Positions 27,227 through 42,305 of a stretch of DNA of 54,789 nt are shown piece after piece; the stretch's first letter is position 1; the number at the start of each line of letters is the position of its first letter. The position numbers and the translations under genes were made by a program. Origin of the DNA: Acephala macrosclerotiorum (taxonomy: Eukaryota; Ascomycota; Leotiomycetes; Helotiales; Mollisiaceae); assembly GCA_014904845.1 (NCBI GenBank), contig MU119529.1, positions 1 to 54,789 on the forward strand, given 5' to 3'. The notes beneath the pieces are model-generated. The model did no database searches. It worked only from the letters and a program-made list of their open reading frames with translations, and was not told the origin of the DNA.

Positions 27227-30200
27227 TTAAAGTATTTTATATAATAATTATTCGAATAATATAAATAAAATCAATATTATAATTAAATGTATTTAAATTG
27301 AATTCGAATTAATTTACGAATAATTAATTAAACGATAAATAATTTTTTTTTAATTATAGAAATTATTCGATTTTTATAATTGTTTGAAATTTTTAAAACG
27401 ATTTTTTTAATAGTATTTTTATTAATTTATTTGTAATTTGTTGTAATATATAAATATATTTTAAAAAAAAAATTTAATAATTTTTTTATAAATAAAATAA
27501 TATTAAATATGGATATATTTAATTTAAACGTAAAATTGAGAATTTTTTGTAAATATAATAATATTTTAATTATTTTTATAAATAATAATTATATTTGTAT
27601 TTAAATCGTTAAAATTGATTTATTTAAAAAAAATTTAAAATTAAATCGTTTTTTTAATTGTATTCGTTTATTTAATATATTCAATTTTATAAAATAAAAA
27701 TAAAATCATAAATTAACGTTTAATAAATTAATTAATAATTATTGATTTTATATTAAAAACGTAATCGAATATCGATTATTTAATATTACGATTATTAATT
27801 TAATTAAAATCAATATAATTTTTAAGTGATTAAATCGATTTTCGAAAAATTAAATTTATATCGAGTATATTTTGAATATATTAAAAAAATATTTTTATTG
27901 TTTTTATATATATTTCGATCGAGTTCGAAACGAATCGATTAATAATTAAAACAATATAAATAAAATCGAATCGCGTATCAAATATAATATATATATAAAA
28001 ATCGATAATAAATTGATATATTTATTAAAAAAAAAATTATTTAATAATTTTTTTCAATTAAAATTAAATTAATTATTGATTTTATTAGAGTATTAATAAT
28101 AATAAAAATTGATATATTATTGTTTTTAAAGATTTTTTAAAAATAAATAATTTATAAAAAACGAAAAAAGTAATAAAAACAATTTTAAATAATTTTTATA
28201 TTTAAATAAAAATAATATAAATCGAAATCGAATATATAAAAATAAAAATTAAACGATTTTTTAATAATATTAATATTTTCTCGTAAATTACTAATAATAA
28301 AAAAATTATTAATATAAATAATAATTGTATTTTTTTAATAAAAAATAAAAATATTAATATTAAAAAATTCAAATTTTTATTTCGAGAAAAAATTAATAAA
28401 AATATTATATTATATATTAAATAATTATTTAAAACTATATAAAGTTTTATTTAATTTAATAATTCTCGAAATATTATATTTAATAAATAAATCCATATAA
28501 ATTTCAATATTAATTTTTTTGTAAAAAAAAAAATTTTTTATATTTATTTAATTAATTTTTTAATTATAAATAATAATAAAAATAATAAAATTTTTATAAT
28601 TTATCGATTTTATTATTAAAATAAAATTTTTATAAAAATCGATTTTTTTTTCATTATTTGAAATTACAAATTATTTATTATATTTTATATTATAAATTTT
28701 TTTTGTAATATTATATTTAATTCGAAATATTTATTTTTTTGTAAATAATTTACGATTATTTAAATATTTTATTTTTGTTTACATTTTATTTTTATTAAAA
28801 AAATTTTTTTTTCGTATTATTGTTTTTTATTATTTTTATTGTAAATAGTTTATAGTTTATTTAAATATTCGAAATTTAAAAAACTTATTCAAATTTGTAT
28901 AATCGAAAAAAAAAATATATATATTTATTGTAAAATGTAAAATAGAATAAAAAAAGAAAAAAATTGTATATATTGATAATAAATTTAATATTAAAAAAAA
29001 TCGAATTAAAAAAATCGAAAAATTATTAAAAATATAAATAATTAAAAAAAAAAAAATTAAATAATTCGATTTAATATCGAATTTTTTTTCTATTAAATTA
29101 AAAAATTTAATTATTAAAAGTAAAAAAAATTTAATAAATTAATAAAATTAAAAAAATTTAACTATTAAAAATAAAATAAAAAATTAAATAAATCGATTTT
29201 ATTATTGATATTTGAATTAAATTTCGATTTTTAAATATAATTTTTTTTTATTATTCGAAAAAATTGAAATTTTTTTAATAGAGAATTATTTGATTAAAAA
29301 ACGTTTTAATTAAATTTAATCGAAAAAATTTTATATTAAAAATTTAATCGATAATTTACGTAAAAACAATAAAACGATTTAATAATTACAAATCGAAAAT
29401 ATAATTAAAAAACGAAAAATTATTAATTTTATATTATTAAATAAATAATTAATATTTTTAAAAAAGTAAAAAATTATTATAAAATAAAAAAATAAATTAA
29501 TTCGAATAAATTTTATTTTAAACGATTAAAAGTAAATAATAATAAAATAATAAAATAATTAGTTTTATATAATTAATAAAATAACTTTTTATTATTAATT
29601 GTTTTTTTTTATAATTTAAATTGAATAAAAATATTAAAATTAATAAATAAAATAAAATAATAAATTTTAATAAAAATTTTAATATCGAGAAAAAAATTAA
29701 TAATTTGATTGAATTTATAAAATAATTTATAAATTGTTGAAATTCGTATTTGTATTTGTTTTTTAAAGTAAATTTATTTCAAAAAATGTACTCAATTTTT
29801 TTAATTGAAATTATTCGAGTAATATAATCGTTTAATTTTAAAATTTTACATAAAAAAAAATTTTTTATTTAATTAAAAAATTTTGAACGATTTTATTTCG
29901 ATTTTTTTAATTTTTATTAAAATTGTAATAATAAATAATAAAATCGAAATTTTTAATATAATTGTAATTAAATTTTTTATTATATTATATTTCGAATAAT
30001 AATAAATTAATTGTAAAATAATATAATCGAAAATAAAAATAATATATATATTTAATCGTTTTCAATTAAAAATTAAAATTAAAATTAATTTTTTTAAAAA
30101 AAAATTTTTTTTCAAATAATTTAATCGAATTATTCGAATATACTATTTATTTCTAATAAATATAACTCGATAAATTTTTAATTAATTTTTTTTTAAAATC

Positions 30201-33200
30201 TTTTTTATAAAATTTATTAACTACGTATTTTTTTTTATTATTATTTTGTAATCGTTTAATTATTTATTTTTTATTTTAATATTTGAAATAATTTTTAAAA
30301 TAAATAAAACAATTCGTAATTTCGTTTTTAGATTTAATAATATACGTTTATATTAATTTAGTTTTATTATATATAAAAATAATAAAAAATCGATTATTAT
30401 TGAATTTTTTAACGAAAATTAAATTAATTACTTATATTAAAATAAATTAATTTTATTAAATATTTTTTTTAATTTAATAAAATAATTATATGATTTTTAT
30501 TTATTTTTTTGTATAATATATATATTGTAAATATATAATATATTTTTGAATTTTATTATAAAATCGATTAAAAGTTTACTAAGTTTTTAAATATTAAAAT
30601 AATTTATACGATTATATTAAATAAATTTATTTTAAGCGATTATATAAATTTTAAATAATTTGAATAAATAAAATTTTTATTTAATTGAAATTTTAATTAT
30701 TAAAATAATAATTATTGTAAAACGATATAAAAAAAATTATTTGATTTGATCGAGAAATTAAAAACTATTTCGTATAATAATATTGATTTTATTTTTATCG
30801 ATTATTTATAAGATTAAATTTTTATAAAATTGTAAATAAAAAATTTTGTTTTTAAAAAATTAAAAAATTGAAATAAAATTATATAGTTTTATAAATAAAT
30901 ATTATTTAATATTAATAAATTAAAATCGATTTATAATAACGTGATTAATATAATCGATATTAATAATTTAATCGTTTTTAAAAAATTCGATAAAAATAAA
31001 AAAAATTATATTAAATAAAAAACAAAAAAAACGAATATAAAAATCGATTTATTATTAATAATTAAAAATTGAAAATTGGAAATTATAATTGTAATTATAT
31101 TAATAAATTTTATAAAGAAAATAAAAAATAATATAATTTTAATTAAAAATTTTAATTTTTTCGAAAATAAATTTTTTATATTATTCGATTTTTGTTTATT
31201 ATTATTTTTTTTCTTTTTGAATATTGAAATTTTTTTTAAAATAAAAAATATTTAATAAAATATTTAATCTAGATATAATATAATTTTTTGTAATAATTAT
31301 AAAAATTTCGAGTATTTAAAAAACGATTATTAATTATAAAAATAATTTTAATATTAATAATAAACGAATTTTATCGTTATTTTTTATTGAATATTTTTTG
31401 AATTATTATATTTTATTTGATTATAAAAAATTTAAATATTTAAATAAAATTATAAGTTTATTAAAATATTATAATAAAAATTTCGTATATAAATTTAAGT
31501 TTTTAAAGAAATCGTAAAATTAATTGAATAAATATAAAAATTATCGTTTTATAAAAAAAATTTAATTTATTATTAATTTAAAAAATTTAATTTGAAAAAT
31601 TAATAATATTTTTATATTTAATTAAAATAAAAACGTAAAAACGAATAATAAAATTAATTCATTTTTTCGTTTTAATAGATTGTTTTAAACGAAAAATATT
31701 TAATATTTAATAAATTCGATTAAAATTTTTTTTTTTAATTATTGTATTTATATCGATTTTTAATAATAAAATAATTTCGATATTATTATTTTTTTCAAAT
31801 AAGTATTTTTTTATTATATATTATTTTAAATAAAAATTATTTATTATATTTCGTTTTATAAAAGAATTTTTTTATATTAATTATATTGTTTTTAAATTTA
31901 AATTTTATAATTAAATATAATTTAAATAATTATTGTATAATATAATTAAAATCGTTTATTGTAAAAAATTCGTCGATTTTATAATAAAAATCGAATTAAT
32001 TTTTTTAGTTTTCAAAGATTGAAATAAAATTAAAAAAAGTTTTTTATAAATATTTTAATTTTTTTAATTATTATTTAAAATCGAATATAATAATATGAAT
32101 TGTATATATTAATAAATGAAATTTTGATTTAAGAAAAAAAATACGATATTAAATTTTTTTTTTTTTAATATTTATTGTAAATATAAAATAAAAACGTTAA
32201 TAAAAATTTTTTAATTGTTTGAAAATAAATTTTACGAAAAAAAAAATAAGTTTAAAAATAAAAAAGTTTGTTTAATAAATAATTAAAAATTACAAATAAT
32301 TATTTTAATATTTAAAAGTAATTTATATATTGTAAAATTGAAAATATTCGTAAAATTTAAAAAAAAAAATGTAATTTTTTTAAAAATAAATATTTGTAAA
32401 CGAAAAAATATTATTATTATTATTTGTAATTAATATTAAATTGTAAATTTTTATTAAAACTATTAATAAAAATATTGAACGTATTTTAAATAGTATTTTT
32501 GAGATAATAAAATTATTAATTGAAATTTTATTAAATAAAATAATATTGAGATTATAATTATTCGAATTAAAAAAAAAAAAATTTTGTAAAAAATATAATC
32601 GAGAAATATAAAATATAGTATTTTATCGATTTTATATTTTTTTTATTTGTTTCGCTTTTATTTAATTTATTTAATTCGTTTAATTTATTTGAGTTTTTAT
32701 TTTTTTTTTTAATTTAAATTAAAATTCATTTGCGATTATTTTTAATATTTCGTATTATACGTAAAAAAAATATATTTAATTATTATAATAATATTTATAA
32801 AAATATTTTCAATTAATGTAATCGAATATTATTATTAAAATTTAAAAAAAAAATTTAATTAATAAAAAACTGTAATAAAAATAAATAAAAATAAATAAAA
32901 ATTTATTTAAAATTTAAATAATAATATTTTTTCATTAAAAGATATTTTAAAATAAAAATAAAATTTTTTTAAATTTGAAATTCAAACAAATTATTTGATT
33001 AATAAAAAAATTTCTTTTGTAGAATAAAATTGAAATAATTTGAAAACAAAAAAATAAATTTGTTTGAAAAAAAAAAAAATTTTATTTAACGATCGAAAAA
33101 ATTTATATTTATAAAATAAAAAAAATATTCGAATTATTTTAAAATATTAAAAATAATATAAAATTTAAATTTGAAATAAATAAATAAAAACTACAAATAA

Positions 33201-33579
33201 AATTATAATAAAAATATATATATTTTAAATTATTTTGAGAAATAATTCTCGAGTATTTAAAATTATTTAAATTGTTAAAATATTCTATATTTTTTTGAAT
33301 TTTTTAAAAGAAATAAAAATTTAAAAAACAATCGTTTTTTATTTGAATTTAATTAATTATATTTATAATAAATAAATAGAATTTAATTAATTTAAATTTC
33401 GTGTAAAATTAATTAAAAAAATTCAATTAAAACAATTAAAAGTTTCAAAAAAAATAAAAAGAAAAAAAAATAAATAAATAATAAAAAATGAATAAAACTT
33501 CGAATTATAAAAAATAAATAATTAAATAAATAATTTTCAAATAAATAAATAATCTCGTATAAAATTTGAATTTATAATT
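27227..33579 (+). mobile_element. Rep-A X, Y and Z modules, most complete copy
   Basis: This stretch runs X (to about 28260), Y (to about 28930) and Z in one piece and serves as the reference for module order. Z aligns with copy 1, and the tail to 33570 aligns inverted with 50470-50700. Together with LTRs at 27130 and 33580 it has the form of an LTR retrotransposon of about 6.5 kb. Stops are dense in all frames and no polyprotein motif can be read. The outer duplication, however, pairs 33678 with 6875 and not with 27130, so this unit is part of a larger rearranged or tandem insertion. Confidence 0.7.
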
Positions 33580-33678
33580 TGTTAGAAAATATAAAATAAA
33601 TATTTTTTATTATTAATATATATAAAGAAAATTCGCTTTTTTATATATAAAAAAAATAAAAAAAATCTCATTTTGACA
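33580..33678 (+). repeat. Rep-A LTR (copy D), 3' LTR of the 6875-33678 insertion
   Basis: A 99-bp repeat from TGTTAG to TTGACA. It is the least altered LTR, with the canonical TG...CA ends intact, and is immediately followed by ACGAT, the partner of 6870-6874. Confidence 0.8.
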
Positions 33679-33683
33679 ACGAT
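33679..33683. repeat. Target-site duplication ACGAT, right
   Basis: Partner of 6870-6874. After it the sequence continues Rep-A copy 3 exactly where 6869 left off. Confidence 0.8.
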
Positions 33684-36079
33684 TCAATTTAATATTAAAA
33701 TTTATTTTATTTTCAACGAATAAAATAAATATAATTTTTTAAAAAATAAAAATATTATAAATATTTTTATTATTTTTCGAATTTGTTTTTTATATTAAAT
33801 AATATACGATATTTATTTTCGAAATTTTTTTCAATTAAATTAAAAAAATTTAATCGTTAAAAATAAAATTTTTTTTAATAAATCAATAAAATTTAAAAAA
33901 ATTTAATTATTAAAAATAAAAATAAAAATTTAATTATTAAAAATAAAAATAAAAATTAAATAAATTAATTTTATTATTAATATTTAAATTAAATTTCGAT
34001 TTTTAAATATAGTTTTTTTTTATTCGATTAAAACGTATTTTAATCGAATTTAATAAAAAAAATTTATATTAAAAATTTAATCGATAATTTATATAAAAAC
34101 AATAAAACGATTTAACGATTGCAAATTGAAAATATAATCGAGAAATAGAAAATTATTAATTTTATATTATTAAATAAACGATTAATATTTTTAAAAAAAA
34201 TAAAAAATTATTATAAAATAAAAAATTATTATAAAATAAAAAAATAAATTGATTTAAACGAATTCGATTTTAAACGATCGAAAGTAAACAATAATAAAAT
34301 AATTAATTTTTAATTATTAATCGTTTTTTTTTTATAATTTAAATCGAATAAAAATATTAAAATTAATAAATAAAATAAAATATCGAATTTTAATACGAAT
34401 TTCAATGTTAAAAAAAAATTAATAATTTAATTAAATTTATAAAATAATCTATAAATTATTGAAATTCGTATTTATATTTATTTTTTAAAATAAATTTAAT
34501 TTTTTTAATTGAAATCACTCGAATAATATAATTGTTTAATTTCAAAATTTTATACAAAATATTTTTTTTATATTTAATTAAAATCTTTTAAACGATTTTA
34601 TTTCGATTTTTTTAATTTTTATTAAAATTGTAATAATAAATAATAAAATCGAAATTTTTAATATAATTATAATTAAATTTTTTATTGTATTATATATCGA
34701 ATAATAATATATTAATTATAAAATAATATAATCGAAAATAAAAATAATATATATATTTAATTATTATTATTTTATAATCGTTTAATTATTTAATTTTTAT
34801 TTTAATATTCGAAATAATTTTTAAAATAAATAAAATAATTCGTAATTTCGTTTTTAAATTTAATAATATATATTTATATTAATTTAATTTTATTATATAT
34901 AAAAATAATAAAAAATCGATTATTATCGAATTTTTTAATGAAAATTAAATTAATTATATCGAAATAAATTAATTTTATTAAATATATTTTTAATTTAATA
35001 AAATAATTATACGATTTTTATTTATTTTTTTATATAATATATATATTGTAAATATATAATCTATTTTTAGATTTTATTATAAAATCAATTGAAAATTTAT
35101 TAAATTTTTAAACGATAAAATAATTTATATAATTATATTAAATAAATTTATTTTAAACGATTATATAAATTTTAAATAATTTAAATAAATAAAAATTTTA
35201 TTTAATTGAAATTTTAATTATTAAAATAATAATTATTATAAAACGATATAAAAAAAATTATTCGATTTAATTGAAAAATTAAAAATTATTTTATATAATA
35301 ATATTAATTTTATATTTATTAATTATTTATAAAATTATAAACAATTTTTTTTATTTTTAAAAAATTAAAAAATCGAAATAAAATTATATAATTTTATAAA
35401 TAAATATTATTTAATATTAATAAAAATAAATATTATTTAATATTAATAAAAATAAATATTAATAATTTATTATTCGAATTTAAAATTAAAATAAAAATAT
35501 TTTCGATATTTTTAAATTTGATTTATATTTTTATATTTTTATACGATTTGAAATTATTAAATCGAAAATTAATAAATTGAAATCGATTTATAGTAATATA
35601 ATTAGTATAATTAATATTAACGATTTAATCGTTTTTAAGAAATTTAATAAAAACCAAAAAAATTATATCGAATAAAAAAAAAGTAAAAATAGAAAAAAAA
35701 AAACGAATATAAAAATCGATTTATTATCAATAATTAAAAATTGAAAATTATAAATTATAATTGTAATCGTATTAATAAATTTTATAAATAAAATAACAAA
35801 TAATATAAATTCGATTAAAAGTTTTAATTTTTTTAAAAAAAAAAATTTGTTTTATTTTATTTTTATTTATTATTTTTTTTTTTTAATATTAAAATTTTTT
35901 TTAAAATAAAAATATTTAATAAAATATTTTATAAAATATAATATAATTTTTTATAATAATTGTAGAAATTTTAAGCGTTTAATAAACGATTATTATTTAT
36001 AAAAATAATTTTAATATTAATAATAAACGAAATTTATTATTATTTTTTATTAAACGTTTTTTAAATTATTGTATTTTAT
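33684..36079 (+). mobile_element. Rep-A copy 3, middle fragment
   Basis: Aligns with copy 1 from about base 163 to 2746 with a few deletions. It is interrupted at its right end by Rep-B and resumes at 49777. Confidence 0.75.
35402..35453 (+). repeat. Tandem duplication, 26-bp unit, two copies
   Basis: A perfect doubling of a 26-base stretch that is present once at the equivalent place of copy 1 (near 2103). Confidence 0.85.
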
Positions 36080-36081
36080 AT

Positions 36082-36218
36082 TAAAAAATATAATTAAATA
36101 TATATTCGATATAAATTATAAAAAAAATTAAAAGTTTTTTATATGTATAAAAAAATTATATAAAAAATTGAAAATATATATTTATAATACGTATTTTGAA
36201 TTTAAATTTGTTTTTTTA
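36082..36218 (+). repeat. Rep-B left terminal direct repeat (LTR-like, 137 bp)
   Basis: Aligns without gaps to 49640-49776 at a constant offset of 13558. The right copy begins TG and ends TTTTCA; here these read TA and TTTTTA, as expected after transitions. Because the flanks are one Rep-A copy split in two, this is an insertion boundary. The target duplication is read as up to 9 bases (GTATTTTAT at 36071 and ATATTTTAT at 49777), or as a 4-base ATAT inside the same overlap. Confidence 0.75.
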
Positions 36219-39200
36219 ATATTTTTATACAAATAAATTTTTTATAATATTTATATACAAAAAATATATATAAAAAGTATATAAACAATTTATAGACAAA
36301 TAAAAATCAAAAAAATCGTATTTAAATAAAAATTTTTTTAATTGATATTTAAACGATAAAATTATTAAATTATATTTTTTTTTTCAAATAAAAAAATTTA
36401 TTTAATTTTCATAGATTTTTAAAATATATTGAATTTATTTTAAAATAAAAATTTAATTAAATTATTCGTAATTTGTTTTTAAATAAAAATATATCGTAAA
36501 TCGATATAATTTTCAACGATTTTTTTATAAATAAAAATAATAATAAATTTCAATATATTTAATTCGATCGTAAAATTAATTATTTTTAATTAAAATAATA
36601 ATATTTTGATTGTTTTTATAAATAATTATCGTTTTTCGATTAAAATTTAAATTTTTATTAATTTATTAAAAAAATCTTATAATTAAATAGTTTTTTTAAT
36701 AATATTAATTTGTTCGATATATTCGATTTCGTAGGGAAAAAAAAATTATAAATTAACGTTTTAAAAATCAAAAAATAATAATAAAATCGAAATTAAAAAC
36801 GTAATTAAAAATTAATCGTTAAATATTAAAAATTTTTATTCAATTCAAATTTATAAAATCGTTTAATAATTAAAAAAACTCGTAAAATATTAAATTTATA
36901 CGTAAAATATATTTAATATATTTAAAAAATCGTTTAATAATCGTTATATAAATTTTAATAAAATTTGAAAAAAAAATCGAAAAATAATAAAAACGATAAA
37001 AATTAAATCGAATTAAATATTGAGTATAATATATATAAGAAAATTAATAATTAATTAATATTTTTTTTGGAAATTTTAATTTAATTTTATAATCGTTTTT
37101 TATAAATATAAATTGATTTAAAGTTTTTATAAATGTTTTAATATCGTTATAATTTTTTATTTAATAGTTTTTAAAAAACTTTTGAAAATATATAATTTAA
37201 AAAAATTGTAAAATTTAATATAAATAATTTTAAATAATTTTTATATTAAAATAAAAATAATAAATATCGATATTGAATATTTTAAATTATTTATTAAAAT
37301 TAATTTTAAAAATATTAATATTTAATTTAAAGATTTCAATAATAAAAAATTTGTTTATATAAATTATAATAATTAAATCGTTTTTATAAAAAACGAAAAA
37401 ATTTGTATTTAATATTTTAAATTTAAATTTTTTTAAAAATACAATAAAAATATTATATTATACACGAAATAATTATTTTAAATTATAGAAAGTTTTTTAA
37501 AGTTTAATAATATCGATAATATTCTATTTTATAAATAATTCGATTTAAATATTAATATTATTTTTTTTATAAAAAAATATTATTTTTATATTTATTTGTT
37601 TAAATTTTTAATTGAAAATAATAATTATAATAAAAATAATTTTGTAATTTATAGATTTAATTACAAAAACGAATATTTTATAAAAATCAATTTTTTATTA
37701 TTATTTAAAATTATAAATTATTTAATAAATTTTATATTATAAATTTTTATATATATATTTTTTTTTTAATTTTAAAAATTTATTTATTTATAAAAATTTT
37801 TCGATTAAACGAGCAATTTTTTAATATTTACGTTTTATTTTTGATCAAAAAATTGTATTCGTTTTTAATAATTTTTTTATTGTAATTAAATTGAAAATTT
37901 TATAATTTGTTTTAAAATTTTAAATTCGAATAATTTATAGAAATTTGATTTATTAAAAAAAATAAAAAAAATTAATTAATTAAAAATATATATAAAAATA
38001 AAAAAAATTTAAAAAAATTTAATAATTTAAAAATTCGATAAAAAAAATAATAAAAAAAATAATAAATTAATATATTTTATATTCGATAATTCGAAAATTA
38101 TAATTTTAAATAAAAAATAAATATTGAATTTAATTAATATTTTTGAAATTTTTATTATTGTTTTATTGTAAAATATATTTAAAATTAAAGTTTTATAAAG
38201 TAAATAAAATAATATTAAATAAATTTTTTAAAAGTTTAAAAATTTTAAACGATTTTTTGAGAATTTGTATTGTAAATATTTTTCGATTTAATATTTTTAA
38301 TATTTAAATCGTATTTACGTTTTTAAATATATTAGTATTTAATTTTTTAATAATAATTCATTTGATTAAAAAATTTTAAAATTAAAATTAATAATTAATT
38401 TTTATTGAAAATTGAAAATTGAAAATCTAAATAATAATAAATTTTTAATTATTTGAAATTTAAAAAAAAAATGATTAAATTTTTTTATTTGATATTTGTA
38501 ATGTTTAAAAACGATTTTTGAAATAATAAAATTTAATAAAATGAAATTTGAAATATTAACGTTTGAAAAATTGAAATTAAAAAAGTCGAGATTTAAAAAA
38601 TTGATATTTTAATAAGTATAATTTGAAAAAAATCGTTAAAAAATCGTTAGAATTTATTATATATTTAAAGAAAAATAAATAAAAAGTAATTATTAATTCG
38701 AACAACGATTTTTAATTGAAATATTTATTTTTAAATCGAAATTGATCGTAAAATTATTGAATAATTAAAAATTAAATAATTGATAATTTGAGTAAATCGA
38801 ATTAGTATTATATTTTTTATAAAAAAGTTTTTTATTATAATGTATTTTTTTTTTGAGATTTGATTTTGAAAAAAAAATTAAAATAAAAATTAATTTAATA
38901 TATTTAAAAATACGAACGATTTTAAATTTAATAAAATTAAATTTTTTTTTTAATTTATTTTATTTTTAAAGTTTTTAAAATTAAATTATTATTATATTAT
39001 TCGTTTAATAATTTATAAAATAATATTATAATAAATATAATTATTTAATTTTAAAATTCGATAAATATTATTTTTTTTGTATTTAATAAAAATATTTTAA
39101 TTAATTTTATTACGAATAAATTTTATAGATTTTTTCGAATTATTATAATAAATAATAAATTTAAAATAATAAATATAATTAATATACGATTTTTAATCGT

Positions 39201-40533
39201 TTTATATTTTAAAAAAAAAATTGATTTTAAAATAAAAATTTTTATACAAAAATAATTAATATATTTAACGATTTTTAATTAGTATTTTAAATTGATATTA
39301 ATATATTTGAAAATAAAAACGATTTTATAATAAATTATTTGATTAAAACGTTTAATAAATTCGTTTATTTAAAAATTATAAAATTTTATTAGTTTTTAAT
39401 CGATGTTTTTTTTATGAAAATTTTTTAGTAATTTTTTAAAAATATATTTATCGTTATTATTATTTTGAAAGTATTTAATTATTTAATTTAAATTCGAACG
39501 TTTATAATATTTTTTAAAATAAATAAAATAATTTGTAATTTTGTTTTTAAATTTAATAATATAAATTCGAATTATTTTAAATTTATTATATTTAAAAATA
39601 ATTAATTATTAATTATTATTATAATTTTTAATTAATATTGAATTAATAATATTTAAATAAATAAAATTTATTATATATTTTTTAAATTCGATAAAATAAT
39701 AAATTTTGTAAATATAAAAATTAAAATAAAATTTTTTAATAAAATTAATATTATTATATATAATAAATAATTTTTTAACGTTTTATATTTTTAAATATTT
39801 AAATTGATTATATTATTGAATAATAGTTTGATTAATAATATAAATTTGAAATATAATTAATTTTTTAAAAAATTTTTTAAAAATAATTAAAATAATAAAA
39901 AAAAAATCGAAATTGAAAAAAGAAATTGAAATAAATAAATAAAACGTTTAAAAGAGAAAAAAAACGAAAACGAGTAAAAAAATTAATTTATTGAAAAAAT
40001 TAATAATTAAATTGTATAATTGAAAAAAAAATTTGATTTAATAATATTAATAAATTTTATAGTAAATTATTTTTTTTGATTGAAAAATTAAAAATCGTAT
40101 TTTATTATTATATTAATTTTAATATTTTTAATAATTTAAAATATAAAATTTTAAAATATTATAAATTTGATATTACGTTTAAATAATTGAAATATTGAAA
40201 TAAAATTAAAAAAATTTATTATAAAATAAAATTTAATATTATTAAATTGTATATAAATTTTTTTTCTTATTTTTATTAAAAATAAAAATATTAATAATTT
40301 TAATATTTTCGAATTTAATATTATTATTAATATCGTTATAAATATTATAATTTTTATAAATAAAATTATTTAAAATAAAATTAAAAAAAAGTATTAATAA
40401 TATAATTAATATAATTAATATCGATAATTTAATCGTTTTATAAAATTTGAAATAAATTAAAAAAATAATTTTTTTGAAAAAAGAAATAATAATATTATTA
40501 AAAATTTGATTATTAATAATTATATATAAAATA
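36219..40533 (+). mobile_element. Rep-B internal region, left part
   Basis: A diverged relative of Rep-A: 36420-37280 resembles the X module, 37280-37800 the Y module and 37900-40533 parts of Z, with clearly lower similarity than Rep-A copies show among themselves. Non-CpG C is almost gone and some G remains. No open frame is readable. It is interrupted at 40534 by Rep-C copy 2. Confidence 0.6.
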
Positions 40534-40579
40534 TTATTTTTATATTATTTTTCGAATTTGAAATATTTTTTTTCAAAAG

Positions 40580-42305
40580 TAATTTTTCGTTTTTATAAAT
40601 TTGTATAATATTTTAATTATTAATTTTATTTTATTTTCTATTTTTTAATTCGTTGTATTTATCGTATAAATTTAAAAATAATAAATTTTATATTTATATG
40701 TTTATTGAATACTACGATCGATATTAATTTCGATTATATTAAATAATAAAAAATAAACTCGTTATTTAATTTTAAATTACATTTTTTAAAAAAATATTAA
40801 AAAAACAATTATATTTTTTTATTATTTGTTATTAATTTACAAAGTAAAAAAATAAATACTACGAACGTAATATTGAAAATTATCGATAATTAATTCGATA
40901 TTTTTGAATGTAAAATAAAAATATAATAATAAATATATTACGTATTTGTACAAATAATAAATATATTTGTATTTTTATATATCGATATAAAATATCGAGT
41001 TTTTGTATACGATTTTAACGATAAAATTATCGATATATTATCGATTTTTTTTTTTGTAATTATTAATAAAATTAGTTTTATTTTTATTCGCGTTAAAAGT
41101 ATTTTAATATATATAATATTTTTTATTATTTTTTTAAAATTCAAATTCGTTAATTTTATAAATATTGTAAAAAATTTTAAAAATTTAAAAATTAATTTAT
41201 AATTTATTAAAATTTATCGATTTTTTACTTTAAATTTTTAAAAATTTAAAAATTAATTTAATTGTTTTTTATAATTTTATTAATAAAACAAAAAACGCTA
41301 ATAAACGCGAAAATTAATAATTATTTATTATAATTTTATTAATCGTTTTTTTTGAATAATTTGAATTTTTCGTTTTTAAATAAATTTTTTATAAATAAAT
41401 TAATAATTTTATATTGAAAATTTTTTTTATAATTGTTTTTATATGTATTAAATAAATTTTTTATTCGTTAAATTTTTTTATTATATAAAAATTTTTCGAA
41501 ATTATTAAATAAATAATATATATAAATATTATTAAAAATTTTAAATTTTAAATTAATTATATAATTTTTAATATTTTTATAATATTTCGTTTTTTAATAA
41601 AAAAAATAATTAATAAATATTTTTAATATTATTTTCGAAAAATTTTTCGTATAAATTTAAATACAATTAATTAATTATTATATATTTTATTATAAAATCG
41701 ATTTCGTTATTAAAAAAATTATATAAATAATTTCGTTTTTAATTTTAATTCGTTTTTTTCGTTTGTTTAATATTAATAAAATAATTAAACTTATTATTAA
41801 AAAATCGTCGATTAAAAAATACGATTTAAAATATTAAAATTATTATAATAAAATTATTATAATAAAATTATTATAATAAAATGAAATATATTAAATTTGT
41901 TTATTGCGATTATTGTAATATTTAATTCGATTAATATGTAAAATTTGTTGGTTTTAATTATTTCAACGAATTACAGTATATAAATTACTATAAATTGTAC
42001 GAAGTAAATTACATTAAATATTTTATATAATCGAAATAAAAAAATAATAAATTAATTAAATTTATTAAAAAATAATTTAATATTATTTGTAAAATTGAAA
42101 ATAAATAATATCGTAATACGAATATAATACGAAAAATTTTATAAAATATTTAAATTAAAAATATATTAATAAAAATAATAAAATTACAATTTTAAATATA
42201 AAATTTAAAAATATATATTTTTATTTTTTTTCTTATTATTATTCGTATTAAAAATCGAATTACAATTTACGAAAAAATCGAATTTAATTAAATTATTAAT
42301 AAATA
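40580..42305 (+). pseudogene. Rep-C copy 2 equivalent of the long plus-strand frame
   Basis: The counterpart of 16800-18515. Between about 40990 and 41200 the same frame is open. Some Gln codons of copy 1 read TAA here (for example CAA near 17415 against TAA near 41200), showing C-to-T on the coding strand. A 68-codon antisense frame (40938-41144) overlaps. Boundaries are approximate and the product is unknown. Confidence 0.35.
41836..41882 (+). repeat. Tandem repeat, 14-bp unit, 3.3 copies
   Basis: The unit aaaattattataat starts at 41836, 41850 and 41864. Copy 1 has a single unit at about 18078, so this is an expansion specific to copy 2. Confidence 0.9.
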
